NCBI GenBank assembly: GCA_965203685.1
Contig: OZ241908.1
Coordinates: forward strand, 2,604,001 to 2,668,000
Length of the DNA: 64,000 nt
Origin: VXYL01 sp965203685
GTDB lineage: Bacteria; Pseudomonadota; Gammaproteobacteria; Pseudomonadales; Azotimanducaceae
Reading direction: 5' to 3'
The notes beneath the pieces are model-generated. The model was given only the letters and a program-made list of their open reading frames with translations, ran no database searches and was not told the origin of the DNA. The position numbers and the translations under genes were made by a program. Shown here in pieces: positions 17,253-26,492 of this stretch (within the stretch, counting starts at the first letter, position 1; every line of letters begins with the position of its first letter).

Positions 17253-18362
17253 CTATCCTGCGGAATCGTCCGTCCCCGGCAGCGGGGTCGCAATGTCCGC
17301 CGGGATCGCCGAGACGCCCGCCCGTCGCGTCGTCCGGAACGCGCGCGGGGTCTCCCCGAACGCCGCCTTGAAGCTCCGGGCGAGGTGGGAGCCGTCGGCG
17401 AATCCGCACTCGTGGGCGATCCCGGCCGCGGTGCGGTCCGTGTTGAGCAGCAGCCACTTGGCACGGGACAGGCGCATCTGGCGCCACACGGCCGTCGGGG
17501 TGCTCCGCGCATGCCGCGCGAAGTCGCGGTCGAGTTGGCTGACGCTGGTGCCGAGACGTTCCGCGAGACCGCGGATCGTGAGCGGCCGGTCGAGACGGCT
17601 CCGCATCAGGCGCACCGCCTGGGCGACGCGCCAGCTGTCCGAATCGGCCAGGTCGTCGTGCGGCATCCGCGGCAGGTGGCCGCTCGTCCGGAGTTCGTCC
17701 ACCGACAGGTCCGTGAGCCCCTTCAGGGCCCGGGCCCGGCCGCAGTGGCGCATGACCAGCTCCACGGCGAGGTCGATCGACGCGGTGCCGCCGACGCAGC
17801 TGACCGCGTCGCCGTCGAACACGAACAGCTCCCCCATCGCGATCGCGGTGTCCGGGTAGCGCTCGGCGAACTCCTCGCGGTGCCGCAGGTGCACGGCGCA
17901 CCGCCGCCCGCGCAGCAGCCCCGCCTCGGCCATGGCGAACGTCCCCGTGCACAGGCCCACGACGGGGACGCCCCGGCGGCGCGCGAGGCGCAGGAAGTCG
18001 AACGTCGCCGGCGCATGGTCCCCCAGCGCCGAGGTCAGGCCCCCCACGATGACTACGTAGTCGAACGCCTCCGGGTCGCTGTACGTCTCCCAGGGCGCCA
18101 CCTTCGCCCCGCAGCTCGCCCGCACCGGCTCCAGGTCCGCGCCCAGGATCGTCCACCGGCAATGGATCTGGCGGCTGCGGTCGGCCTCGTCCGCCGAATG
18201 GCGCAGCGTGTCGACGAAGCCGGCGAACGCCAGCAGCGTGAAATCCGGCGACAGCACGAAGCCCACCCGGATACCCGGCTCCACCGTGTACCCGAGCTCG
18301 TCCGCCGGTTGCTCAATCCCTCGCATGCGCACTACATACCGTAATTCGCGCATCTTGTTCAA
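17253..18362 (-). CDS. GlxA-type AraC-family transcription regulator
   Basis: This is a two-domain regulator of 369 residues. The N-terminal half is a DJ-1/PfpI-like fold with VRVGFVLSPDFTLLAFAGFVD-type and VVGLCTGTFAMAEAGLL motifs, the latter holding the nucleophile-elbow Cys. The C-terminal half is an AraC-type double helix-turn-helix: LTIRGLAERLGTSVSQLDRD and TAAGIAHECGFADGSHLARS, then FKAAFGETPRAFR. GlxA-type proteins control catabolic genes, often for quaternary amines or amino acids; the target here is unknown. In-frame Met codons at 18362, 18353 and 18326 are possible starts. A promoter-like block sits at 18591-18625, about 250 bp upstream. The neighbours give no clue to the pathway. 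Confidence 0.88.
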   Translation of the reverse strand: MNKMRELRYVVRMRGIEQPADELGYTVEPGIRVGFVLSPDFTLLAFAGFVDTLRHSADEADRSRQIHCRWTILGADLEPVRASCGAKVAPWETYSDPEAFDYVVIVGGLTSALGDHAPATFDFLRLARRRGVPVVGLCTGTFAMAEAGLLRGRRCAVHLRHREEFAERYPDTAIAMGELFVFDGDAVSCVGGTASIDLAVELVMRHCGRARALKGLTDLSVDELRTSGHLPRMPHDDLADSDSWRVAQAVRLMRSRLDRPLTIRGLAERLGTSVSQLDRDFARHARSTPTAVWRQMRLSRAKWLLLNTDRTAAGIAHECGFADGSHLARSFKAAFGETPRAFRTTRRAGVSAIPADIATPLPGTDDSAG

Positions 18363-18787
18363 TTCAGGGTTGAGAACAGACGGTAAGGTTGCGGCCTCAC
18401 CCTTTTATCGGTACGTGAACGTGGACAACGCACCGGCCTCGCCGTCTGCGGCGCGGGCCCGGCGCGACTCCCGGCGACGACCTTGGCTACAGGCGCCGGT
18501 TCCGGCCGACCCAGCAGGCACAAACAGCAGTCGCGCGACCCGGGGAAACGGGCGGTCTTGCGGGAACGGTCGGGTACGGGAGGCGCAGGATCGGCGCTCG
18601 GCGCTCGGCGCTCGTGCTAATTGTAACAACACGGTTGCCGGTCCCGGCAACCCGGCGGTGAGTCAAGAATCCGAAGCCAACTTCGCCCCCACCCTGTCCC
18701 TCCCCGCGGCCGCTCCCGCCGCGCCCCGGCCCCGTCCCCGCGGCGACCGCGGTCCCCGGGCCGAGTCCCGTCCGGTGCCGATCGCCG
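18363..18787. other. Intergenic region between GlxA-type regulator and vsr
   Basis: No gene is seen. It holds the second copy of the promoter-like block (18591-18625) and, next to it, the palindrome TTGCCGG-TC-CCGGCAA near 18635-18650. The rest is GC-rich and featureless. Confidence 0.45.
18591..18625 (-). promoter_or_regulatory. Promoter-like element with (GAGCGCC)n leader, copy 2
   Basis: Read leftward, TACAAT (18620-18625) is followed after one base by the same 28-base AGCACGAGCGCC block seen at 16676-16703. It points toward the GlxA-type gene (start 18362). The palindrome TTGCCGG-TC-CCGGCAA just upstream overlaps the expected -35 region and could be an operator. Confidence 0.45.
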
Positions 18788-19219
18788 GTGCCCGCCCGTA
18801 GGCCGCCCCGCTCCCGCGCCCGCATGCGCCACGTCCGCGCGCAAGACACGCGCCCGGAGCTTGTCGTGCGCCGCCTGCTCCACGCGCTCGGCTACCGCTT
18901 CCAGACGCACGCCACGGACCTGCCCGGCACGCCGGACATCGTGTTCCGCCCGCGCCGCAAGCTCGTCTTCGTGCACGGCTGCTTTTGGCACGGACACGCA
19001 TGTCCGCGCGGCAACCGCCTGCCCAGGCGCAACCGGGACTACTGGACGGCGAAGATCGCGGGCAACGCGCAACGCGATGCGCGCCAGCGCCGCGAGCTCG
19101 GCGAGGACGACTGGGAGGTGCTCGTCGTGTGGGAATGCGAACTCGACGACGTCTTCGCACTCGCCCTGAAGCTGCGCGCGTTCCTCGGACCGCCCCGACT
19201 GAAACCGCGCCGGCACTGA
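18788..19219 (+). CDS. vsr: Very short patch repair endonuclease Vsr
   Basis: Vsr nicks DNA 5' of the T in T:G mismatches that arise by deamination of 5-methylcytosine. The 143-residue sequence has the family signature: MRHVRAQDTRPELVVRRLLH, then LGYRFQTHATDLPGTPDIVF with the metal-binding Asp, KLVFVHGCFWHGHACP with catalytic His and zinc-site residues, and a final DWEVLVVWECEL. GTG 18788 is used so that the RSRARM segment equivalent to the family N-terminus is kept; ATG 18824 is an alternative. Vsr genes usually adjoin a cytosine-5 methyltransferase; none is visible, so the partner was lost or lies elsewhere. Confidence 0.93.
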   Translation: MPARRPPRSRARMRHVRAQDTRPELVVRRLLHALGYRFQTHATDLPGTPDIVFRPRRKLVFVHGCFWHGHACPRGNRLPRRNRDYWTAKIAGNAQRDARQRRELGEDDWEVLVVWECELDDVFALALKLRAFLGPPRLKPRRH

Positions 19220-19477
19220 ACACTCAAGTGGTGCGCCCCGCCCGCGACGCGGTGTTGGGGCGCGCACCGCCTTTCCCACCAGTCCGTGCCCCCCATTCCG
19301 TATTGACTGCATCGGCCCACCAACCGCGCAACGCTCGGCCGCACAAACGCGCGAACCGGCGCTCGCCGGTTGATTCACAATGCGGGCAACGGAAACGAGC
19401 CGGGACAGCGCACGGAACTCCCTCCCCTCCCCCGACTCCAAAGTAGTAGGCGGTTTCGACAGATACCGTAAGCGACC

Positions 19478-19927
19478 ATGGACAGGTTGGACAAACGCAT
19501 CCTTACCGAGCTGCAGCGTCAGGCCAACCTCCCGATGCAGGAACTCGGCGACCGGGTGGGTCTCTCGCAGGCCCCATGCTGGCGCCGCATCAAGCGTCTC
19601 GAGGAAGCAGGCGTCATCCGCGGCCGAGTCGCCCTGCTCGATCCCGGGCGGCTCGACCTCGCGGTCAACGTGTTCGTCGAACTCAAGCTCGCCCACCCCG
19701 CCGACCGTCCCAAGCTCGCGACCGCCGTCCAAGCGTTCCCGGAAATCGTCGAGTGCTACCTGGTGTCCGGCGAAACCGACTTCGTGCTGCGCCTCGTCGC
19801 GCCCGACGTCCCCGCCTACCAACGCCTGTTGCAGCGCCTCCTCGAGCAGCTGCCCGAGATCTGCAACGTGAAATCGACGTTCGCGCTGAGCGAGATCAAG
19901 TACACCACCGCCCTGCCGATCAGCTGA
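19478..19927 (+). CDS. Lrp/AsnC-family transcription regulator
   Basis: A complete 149-residue Lrp/AsnC protein. The N-terminal helix-turn-helix is LDKRILTELQRQANLPMQEL then DRVGLSQAPCWRRIKRLEEAG. The C-terminal RAM domain (LAVNVFVELKL through VVECYLVSGETDFVLRL-like strands, ending SEIKYTTALPIS) binds amino-acid effectors and drives oligomerisation. The family controls amino-acid metabolism or transport, with targets often divergent; the nearest divergent gene is over 1 kb away, so the target is unclear. No operon partner. ATG 19478 fits the family start exactly. Confidence 0.92.
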   Translation: MDRLDKRILTELQRQANLPMQELGDRVGLSQAPCWRRIKRLEEAGVIRGRVALLDPGRLDLAVNVFVELKLAHPADRPKLATAVQAFPEIVECYLVSGETDFVLRLVAPDVPAYQRLLQRLLEQLPEICNVKSTFALSEIKYTTALPIS

Positions 19928-20211
19928 CCGGCCGGGCCGCCGGCATTGCCGCGCCCCCTGCGCGCGCTTGAGTTTCTTTTGCGCCGACCTGTTCGCGCCA
20001 GCAAGGATTTTGCGCGGGCGCGTCCCACGACGCACAGATCGAAAGCCTATTGCGCCGCCGCGCCACTACGATGTCCGTCCGCACACTTCCCCCACGACGC
20101 CGCATGCCGGCAGTACCCGGACACCCACGAATGAGCATCGCGATCCATCCCATCCACGACTCTCCCGCCGCACGTCTTGCGCAGCCGGCGGGCCGGCGTT
20201 AGGCCGCCGCC

Positions 20212-21243
20212 GTGGCGTGGAAACGCTACTACGGCTACCGCCAGACCAAGTTCTCCGCGGACCTGCACAAGCACATGGAAGCCTGGTGCGACGAGGCCGG
20301 CAGACGGCCGCCGCGTTGGAACGCCTGGACCGACGGCGTCTACGTCAAGCTGCGCCAAGAGGCGGAGCGCGCGGTCGTCGCCGACTCCGTGGTGCTCCAT
20401 GACCACGTCGCGCACCTGCGCAGTTCCCAGGCGTTCGGCTTCAATCTCTTTCTGCCGTTCCGGGACGACAGCCGGGCACTCGGCGAACTCCTCGGCGATC
20501 TGCTCGGCGTCCAGCTCGCCATCGACCGCATCCAGTTCGAGTGGCTGCCGCCCGGACCGCTGCTCGGCGAGATCGACGGCGAGCGGCCGTTCGCCGAGGA
20601 GCCGGCGACCGCCGTGGACGTGGTCCTGTGGTGCACCCTCGCGGATGGCCGACGGGCGGCCGTGCTGGTCGAGGTGAAGCTCGCGGAGGCCGGGTTCACC
20701 GAGTGCCGCGGGCGCGGCCATCCCGACAACGACCGCAAGCACGTCTGCCGCGAGCCGGGCCGGTTCTTCGCCGAGCACGACGACTGCTTCGTGCGACGCT
20801 CGCCCGACCGGGCCCGGAACCGCCGCTACTGGGAGATCTTCGCCACCAGCGCCGGCAGCCTGCGCGATGCCTTTCCCGGTGCCGACCCGGACGGTCCGTG
20901 CCCCTTCGCCCGACGCGCCTACCAGCCCATGCGCAATCTCGCGGTGGCGTGCGCGCTCGTCCAAGACGGGCTGTGGGCCGTGGAACGCTCCTGGTTCGTG
21001 CTCTGCGCCCACGAGGACAATCCGGAGATCGTCGAACAGTGGGAAGCGTGGCGCGCCCTGCTACCCGATCCAAGCATGGCGCCGCTGCTGCCCGCGTCGG
21101 CGGTGGTTCGGGCCGGCGAGGCCGCCGGACTGGCGAAGTGGGCCGCCTGGATGCGGGACCGCTACCGCCTCGACGTTGCCGACGGCGAGACGGTCGAGCC
21201 GCAGGCAGAGGAACGATATGGCCCGGGGCCTTGCCCGCCCTGA
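20212..21243 (+). CDS. PGN_0703-type putative restriction endonuclease
   Basis: This 343-residue protein resembles the PGN_0703 family of predicted restriction enzymes. A PD-(D/E)XK core is visible as TAVDVVLWCTLADGR then AAVLVEVKLAEAGFTECRG, where Asp and the Glu-x-Lys pair would bind metal. Conserved Cys residues follow (ECRG, KHVCREPGRFF, DDCFVRR), suggesting a metal-bound or structural cluster. No methyltransferase is nearby, so if active it may target modified or foreign DNA in another way; that is inference. GTG 20212 follows a short leader. The gene is followed by the convergent MalT-like regulator. Confidence 0.65.
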   Translation: MAWKRYYGYRQTKFSADLHKHMEAWCDEAGRRPPRWNAWTDGVYVKLRQEAERAVVADSVVLHDHVAHLRSSQAFGFNLFLPFRDDSRALGELLGDLLGVQLAIDRIQFEWLPPGPLLGEIDGERPFAEEPATAVDVVLWCTLADGRRAAVLVEVKLAEAGFTECRGRGHPDNDRKHVCREPGRFFAEHDDCFVRRSPDRARNRRYWEIFATSAGSLRDAFPGADPDGPCPFARRAYQPMRNLAVACALVQDGLWAVERSWFVLCAHEDNPEIVEQWEAWRALLPDPSMAPLLPASAVVRAGEAAGLAKWAAWMRDRYRLDVADGETVEPQAEERYGPGPCPP

Positions 21244-21317
21244 CGACTCGCCGCCGAACACGGCAGCCCGCGTGCCTTTTCGCGCTCGCCAGGACGCCGC
21301 GCCAACCGCCGAGCGGC

Positions 21318-24089
21318 TCAGGCGTAGCCGCCCTCGGCGGCGTCCGGCAACGCCCCCACCTGCCGGGCGCGACGCACCGCCTCGGCGCGGCCGTGAGCCC
21401 CGAGCTTTCGGAACATGCGCTGTACGTGGTAGCGCACGCCGTCGCGGCTGATTTCGAGCGCCGCCGCGATCTCCCGATCGGTCTGCGTCTCCAGCCGGGC
21501 CAGAATCTCCGTCTCGCGGGCGCTGAGGTGCGGAACCGCCAGCACCTCGCCGCACCGCGCCGCGCGCCGGAGCGCCATAGCCCGCTCTCGAAGGGTTGAA
21601 TCGGCATGAGCGTCGAGGAAGCGCTCCAACACCGCGATCGCAATATCGCCTTCGCGGACCAGCGGCCGCGCGTAGTCCGTCTCGTCGAACAGCCGCAGGA
21701 ACTCCGCTACCCGACCGACCGCCGCCACCGGATCCCCGCCCAGTTCCTCGAGCGTCGACCATAGTGCGAGCAAGCGCATCGAGGTGCGCCGGAGCCTGCG
21801 CTCCGTCGCCAGGCGGACGGCGCCGCGGACGAACCGGCGCCCAGCCTCAAGGTCGCCGCTCGCCGTGCACAGACGCAGCCGTGCAAGCGCGAGCGCCTCC
21901 ATTTCCCGCCAGCTCTGACCATCCAGGTCGAGGCACCGGTCGTCGCCGTCCGGCAACCCGGCGTCCCGCCACGCCCGCTCCGCCTCGCCGACCCGACCCG
22001 CGTGCGCAAGTAGCTCCACCCGCTTTGCGCCCAGGTATCGCTGCAACATCGGCAGATGCGACTCCACGGCGTGGTCGTACATCTCCTCCACGGCCGACAC
22101 CGCGCCCTCCATGCCCTCCGCCTCCCGCGCGGCATCCACGCGCAGTTCGCTCGCAGCGGCGTAGGCCGAAAACTGCGGACACGCGCGGTAGAGGTCCATC
22201 GCGAGTCCACGGCCGTTCGGGTTCTGTCTTGCGATGCCGCGCTCCAGCGTCAGCTCGGCGGCTAGGACTTCCGCGCACACCGTCATCCGCAGTTCCCGGA
22301 GGAACCTGCCCTTGGCCAGCCGCACCCCCCGTCCGTAGCACGCCTCGGCGTCCCGTACGCGGCCCTGCGCCATCGCGATCTGACCGAGCTGGAAGTCCAC
22401 CATCATCCGCATGTACGGAGCCCGTTCACCCACGCGCCGCCTGGCACGCGTGGCCCACCGTGTCGCCGCCGCGAACTCCGCCCGGTGGTTGGTGCCGAAG
22501 CACATGGCGTACTCGGCGATGCCGCGCAGGAACGGTTCCGCGCTGGGCGTGTCGGCGATGCGGGCGCTCTCGGCGAACTGAGCGCGCCACACCGCCGAGT
22601 CCATCGACTCGTAGCCGTTGTGCGCCATGATGCCGACGAACACGTACCTGTCGAGTGCGAGTTCCGGGTCCCCGAGGATCCCGGCCTTGCCCCACAGCGC
22701 GAGCGTCTCCCCGAAGGCGCGCCTCGACTCCCGCGGGCGTCCGGCAGCGTTGAGCGCCATGCAGCGCACCAATCCCAGGCGCGGATGGGCCGCCACCGCT
22801 TCCTCCGTCAGATAGCGATCGGCCGCCACGAGCCGGTCCGTCCCCTCTTCCAGCCACAGTCGCACGGCCCCGGCGTCGGCCAGTATCCTGCCGACAAGCC
22901 CGGCATCCATCGCCTCGGCCCCATGCCGCATCGCAGCCACCGTTTCCCCGCGTCGCGCCAGCGCCTCCGCGATGCGCCGCTGCATCGAGAGGTAGCGTTC
23001 CGGCGTCTCCCGCCTGCGCCGCGCCACACAGTGCTCTCGCACGAGCGGATGCAGCCGACACGTGCCGCTGCGGCCACGCAACGGCTCGATCAGGCCCTCC
23101 AGCCCGGCGATGCACTCGAGGCGCCCCATCGCGTCAGGTTGCAGCAGCACGTCCCGAAGCAGATCCGCGTCCATCCATTCCAGCAGCGCCGCATCGAGCA
23201 GGAAGTCGCGATCCGCTTCGGCCACGTCGCCCCACAGGCGCGACTCGATCCAGCTCTCGAGCACGTCGCGCATCATCCGGCCCGCCTTCCGCGGACGACG
23301 AGCCCACTCGTTGCGCCGGATGCGCAGAGCGATCGGCCAGCCGCCCGACTCCGCCGCGATCTCCGCCAACTGCCGACGGGACAGTTCCCCTCCGAACAAC
23401 TCAGCGATCTCCTGCCTGGAAAACCGTAGGTCCTCCGCGCTCACGATCTCGGCATGGCCCTCAAGCGCCGACGTCGCGATGTCCAGTCCCCGCGGAATCT
23501 CGCGACACGCCACCGCCACGTGCAGCCCGACCGGCATGGTTCGGAACAGGAAGTTGAGCAGCGCGACCGACTCCGCATCCGTCAGCCTTTCGAGTTCGTC
23601 GAGCGCGAGCACGCACGGCCCGTCGTGGGCCGCGATCGCGCGGGCCACCAGTTCCGTCCGGTGACGGGGGATGTCTAGGCCTTCCTCATGTTGTTGCAGC
23701 GGGCCGAGCACGTCGATTCCTGCGGCTTCGAAGGCGGATGCCAGATAGTTGTCCAGTAGAACCGCGTCGTCCTGTTCCTGAACCGAAAGCCAGGCGACTG
23801 GAATGCCCCGGTCACGCAACTCGCGGCAGCACTGAGCCAGGAGCGTCGTCTTGCCGAACCCGCCGCCGGCCAACAGGACCGTCAGTCGCCGGTTCGTCGG
23901 GTTGCACCTTTCTGCCAGCTCGGAACGGTGCAAATGTGCGGCCGAAGGTTCAGGCACCGCCACCCGGTGCGGCAGGAGCCAGTCCGACACCGGTTCCTCC
24001 CCTCCGGCCTCGCTCCCGCCGTGCCCTTCCGATGCACCGTGCGACGCGGCAGATACAGTCGTGTCCGTCTCCGGACTGCCATCCGGCAT
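21318..24089 (-). CDS. MalT/LuxR-type ATP-dependent transcription regulator
   Basis: A large STAND-type regulator (923 residues from ATG 24089). Walker A GGGFGKTT lies near residues 75-82 and Walker B VLALDELERL about 90 residues later. A long helical, TPR-like middle follows. The C-terminal LuxR helix-turn-helix reads LSARETEILARLETQTDREI then AAALEISRDGVRYHVQRMF. Such proteins (MalT, AcoK types) activate target operons when an inducer and ATP are bound. ATG 24089 is preferred to the longer frame from 24293 because GGGAGG lies seven bases upstream of it and the extra N-terminus is low quality. The regulated genes are not obvious; neighbours point away. Confidence 0.88.
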   Translation of the reverse strand: MPDGSPETDTTVSAASHGASEGHGGSEAGGEEPVSDWLLPHRVAVPEPSAAHLHRSELAERCNPTNRRLTVLLAGGGFGKTTLLAQCCRELRDRGIPVAWLSVQEQDDAVLLDNYLASAFEAAGIDVLGPLQQHEEGLDIPRHRTELVARAIAAHDGPCVLALDELERLTDAESVALLNFLFRTMPVGLHVAVACREIPRGLDIATSALEGHAEIVSAEDLRFSRQEIAELFGGELSRRQLAEIAAESGGWPIALRIRRNEWARRPRKAGRMMRDVLESWIESRLWGDVAEADRDFLLDAALLEWMDADLLRDVLLQPDAMGRLECIAGLEGLIEPLRGRSGTCRLHPLVREHCVARRRRETPERYLSMQRRIAEALARRGETVAAMRHGAEAMDAGLVGRILADAGAVRLWLEEGTDRLVAADRYLTEEAVAAHPRLGLVRCMALNAAGRPRESRRAFGETLALWGKAGILGDPELALDRYVFVGIMAHNGYESMDSAVWRAQFAESARIADTPSAEPFLRGIAEYAMCFGTNHRAEFAAATRWATRARRRVGERAPYMRMMVDFQLGQIAMAQGRVRDAEACYGRGVRLAKGRFLRELRMTVCAEVLAAELTLERGIARQNPNGRGLAMDLYRACPQFSAYAAASELRVDAAREAEGMEGAVSAVEEMYDHAVESHLPMLQRYLGAKRVELLAHAGRVGEAERAWRDAGLPDGDDRCLDLDGQSWREMEALALARLRLCTASGDLEAGRRFVRGAVRLATERRLRRTSMRLLALWSTLEELGGDPVAAVGRVAEFLRLFDETDYARPLVREGDIAIAVLERFLDAHADSTLRERAMALRRAARCGEVLAVPHLSARETEILARLETQTDREIAAALEISRDGVRYHVQRMFRKLGAHGRAEAVRRARQVGALPDAAEGGYA

Positions 24090-24372
24090 GCACCACCCTC
24101 CCGGTGTCCGTTGACGCGCGAGCGTGCCCCTCGCCAATCGCGCCACCCCGAAGTGTGCCATCAACGCACTGGCCCCGCGTCCCGCGGATCCCATAACGGC
24201 ATGCCGACAACATGCCGTCGCGCAGCGACTCCGTTCGCAAGATCGGTCTGGGCTGGGAAAGGGGAAGGCGTGCTTCTCTGGTTCACCGGGCATCAGCCGC
24301 GGTCGCTTCGCCGGCTACCGTTGCGCGGGGATCCCCACAACTCCCGACCGCCCCCAGGTTCTCCGACCCATC

Positions 24373-24948
24373 TCAGCGGTCGGGACCCACCGTCCGAATT
24401 GCCCTCAATACGGTTTCGAGGGAGCAGCCGAGCGCCGCCGCCAGCGCGGACTCGCTCTCGAACACGCCGGCGCCCAGCATTCCTCGCCACTGCAGGCCGT
24501 TCTCGACCGTCGACAACCCCTCGGTCCACGCGTTCGTGCAATAGAGCAGCACCGCGCACTCGGCATCCGACATCGACGCCTCGCGCACCTCGGCCTGCCA
24601 CCCGACGCCGGCACGCCGGCACGCCTCGAGGCGGCGTACGCCGAAAATCGCCTCCACCGCGTGGGAGTCCCCGGGGGGCAGACGCCGCGCCAGCCCGAGC
24701 TGCTGCTGGCCCTCTCTTCCAATCGACGAAGCCAGCCCCGCTAGGGCCGCCTCGTCCATGCCCGACGCGCCGCGCGTGTGGAATCGCCACGGCCGAACCT
24801 CGGCGGGATCGAATACTTCGACCTGCACCGAAGCTACCGTCCCCCGTCGCCGGCTCCCGCCGCTCGGCCAGCCTCTCGCCGCCCTGCCACCTTGCACTGG
24901 CCCTGTCCGTTCTATTTCGGGCGTCCCGTCTCGGTCCTTGTCAGCCAA
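24373..24948 (-). CDS. ParB N-terminal domain protein (C-terminally short)
   Basis: This protein (191 residues) carries the ParB/RepB/Spo0J N-terminal nuclease-like domain of conjugative-element ParB proteins: FDPAEVRPWRFHTRGASGMD, SSIGREGQQQLGLARRL, then EAIFGVRRLEACRRAGVGW. The helix-turn-helix start (ALAAALGCSLETVLRAIR) is present, but the protein stops there, while family members usually continue for another 150-200 residues. It is probably truncated. TTG 24948 is the start, with AGGGA before it. No ParA or parS-type repeat array is adjacent. A palindrome at 24995-25010 overlaps its candidate promoter. Confidence 0.7.
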   Translation of the reverse strand: MADKDRDGTPEIERTGPVQGGRAARGWPSGGSRRRGTVASVQVEVFDPAEVRPWRFHTRGASGMDEAALAGLASSIGREGQQQLGLARRLPPGDSHAVEAIFGVRRLEACRRAGVGWQAEVREASMSDAECAVLLYCTNAWTEGLSTVENGLQWRGMLGAGVFESESALAAALGCSLETVLRAIRTVGPDR

Positions 24949-25292
24949 ATTCCCTGCCCGGCGACCACCGACACCGCGAATATAGTAGTTCAGCAGTGGT
25001 AGCGACCACTATTGACGGCCCATCCACATCGTGCGGCACGTCAACTGCCCACCCGCCCGCACTCCGATCGGATCGGTTGCCGACGGCCCTTTGTTCACCA
25101 CCGCGTCCAGCGGGTCCTCGTCAAGCCACCGCGCCAACTGCCCCGAGATTTGCGGCCGCTGGGCATTCCCAATACGATCTACCGTGCCGTCTCGTCCCAA
25201 TGCTCGGGTTCGAGACCACTCTCCACATGGCCGAGAGTTGGCCGACTCCTCGAGGATTCCGGCTCGCCAGATCTTGAGTAGGCACCATAACG
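24949..25292. other. Divergent intergenic region with palindrome
   Basis: No gene is seen. AGTGGT-AGCG-ACCACT (24995-25010) overlaps the -35 position of a leftward promoter candidate (-10 TACTAT close to 24980, 17 bp spacing) for the ParB-like gene. The rest up to the gene at 25293 is featureless. Confidence 0.45.
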
Positions 25293-26126
25293 ATGAAGCA
25301 GAAACACGACGACTCCACCGTTCTCTCCCGCGAGTATCTCGAGCGGCGGGTGATAGTCGTCACCGACGACGACGTGGTCGCGGCGATCCGCGAAGCAGAA
25401 TCCCGATCCGCTTCGGACAACTCCGTGAGCGTGACGGTCGTGGCCGACGTGGCCGACCTGGCAGTCACCCTGTTGCTTGGCCCCATCGTCGATCTCGCGG
25501 TCGAGTCCATCAAGGCCTGGAAGCGCGCAAAGGAGCGGGGACTCCCGATCCTGTACGTGGGGCTGTCCGAGGCGGCCGACCTCGCGTTCCCACCCGGACA
25601 TCCGAGAGCCGGAGTCGTCTACGTGGGACATCCCGCCATGCCGGAGGTCTACTACACGATGGCCGACTTCCACCGCGTCACCTTCGAGCACAAGTTCTCC
25701 GAAGCGATCGACCTGCTGATGCATCTCGGCGCAACCACCATACGGGTCGAGCACCTGCGGGGCTGGGCTCAGCAGTTCGCCAGCCGCCTGTCCGTAGCAA
25801 TGCGCGAGGTCGACGCGGACGCGACCGCCGGAGCCGAGCGGCAATCGCAGGCTCGGCTGCTCTACGAGGCGACGCTGTCCGGCACCGACAAGCCGCGGCT
25901 TCCGGAGTCCCGGGTCTGGTACGAGCACGAACCGACTTGGCAGTCCATCGCCAAGGGACGCCTCGAGTTCGGCCTCCAGCAGTTTTCCTTGAACGTCACC
26001 TACGAGGACGACTACGGGGTCAATGCCGGGCTGAAGGCATCGGCGCTCAAGGCCGGATTCGAACTAGGGGGGCAGTTCGAAGATCACTCCGCGACCACAT
26101 GGAAGCTCTCCGGCGAGTTCACCTAG
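25293..26126 (+). CDS. Unrecognised protein with amphipathic C-terminal strands
   Basis: I do not recognise this 277-residue protein. The N-terminal part has a hydrophobic helix (SVTVVADVADLAVTLLLGPI) followed by SIKAWKRAKERG. The middle part, LGATTIRVEHLRGWAQQF, is mixed alpha/beta. The last 65 residues alternate polar and hydrophobic positions (LEFGLQQFSLNVTYEDDYGV, LKASALKAGFELGGQFEDHS, TTWKLSGEF), which suggests beta strands able to pair or insert in membranes; a toxin or pore role is only a guess. ATG 25293 is the start. It is transcribed alone, divergently from parB, and is followed by 366 bp without genes and then the broken GmrSD-like gene. Confidence 0.7.
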   Translation: MKQKHDDSTVLSREYLERRVIVVTDDDVVAAIREAESRSASDNSVSVTVVADVADLAVTLLLGPIVDLAVESIKAWKRAKERGLPILYVGLSEAADLAFPPGHPRAGVVYVGHPAMPEVYYTMADFHRVTFEHKFSEAIDLLMHLGATTIRVEHLRGWAQQFASRLSVAMREVDADATAGAERQSQARLLYEATLSGTDKPRLPESRVWYEHEPTWQSIAKGRLEFGLQQFSLNVTYEDDYGVNAGLKASALKAGFELGGQFEDHSATTWKLSGEFT

Positions 26127-26492
26127 GGGCCACGTCTTCCCTTCGCAGCAGGCCGTCACCTCCCACGCACATGCGGCCGATCAGGAAGTGGGCTCCACCC
26201 TCGCAATCAGCGACCCGCGTCCGCGTCACGCCATTCGTCGACTCAGCGTCGATCCCGACCTACCGCATTGATATCTGCTCTCGACACTGGTCCGGCGGCG
26301 AGTTCCAGCTTCGCCACCGCCATCCGCCTCAATCTGGTCTCCCCACACGTCCCTTAAAGGCCGTTTCGCGCGCTCGACGACTTCCATCCGACCAGCGTGG
26401 CGCCAAGCAGCGTCGCCACAGGCCACTCCTCGGTGTCGGCGCCAGGGGCAGCGAGTCTCTCATCCGCATTCCCACGTCTCACAATTGGCCAC
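26127..26492. other. Non-coding stretch
   Basis: I see no gene or clear repeat in this 366 bp between convergent genes. Confidence 0.5.
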
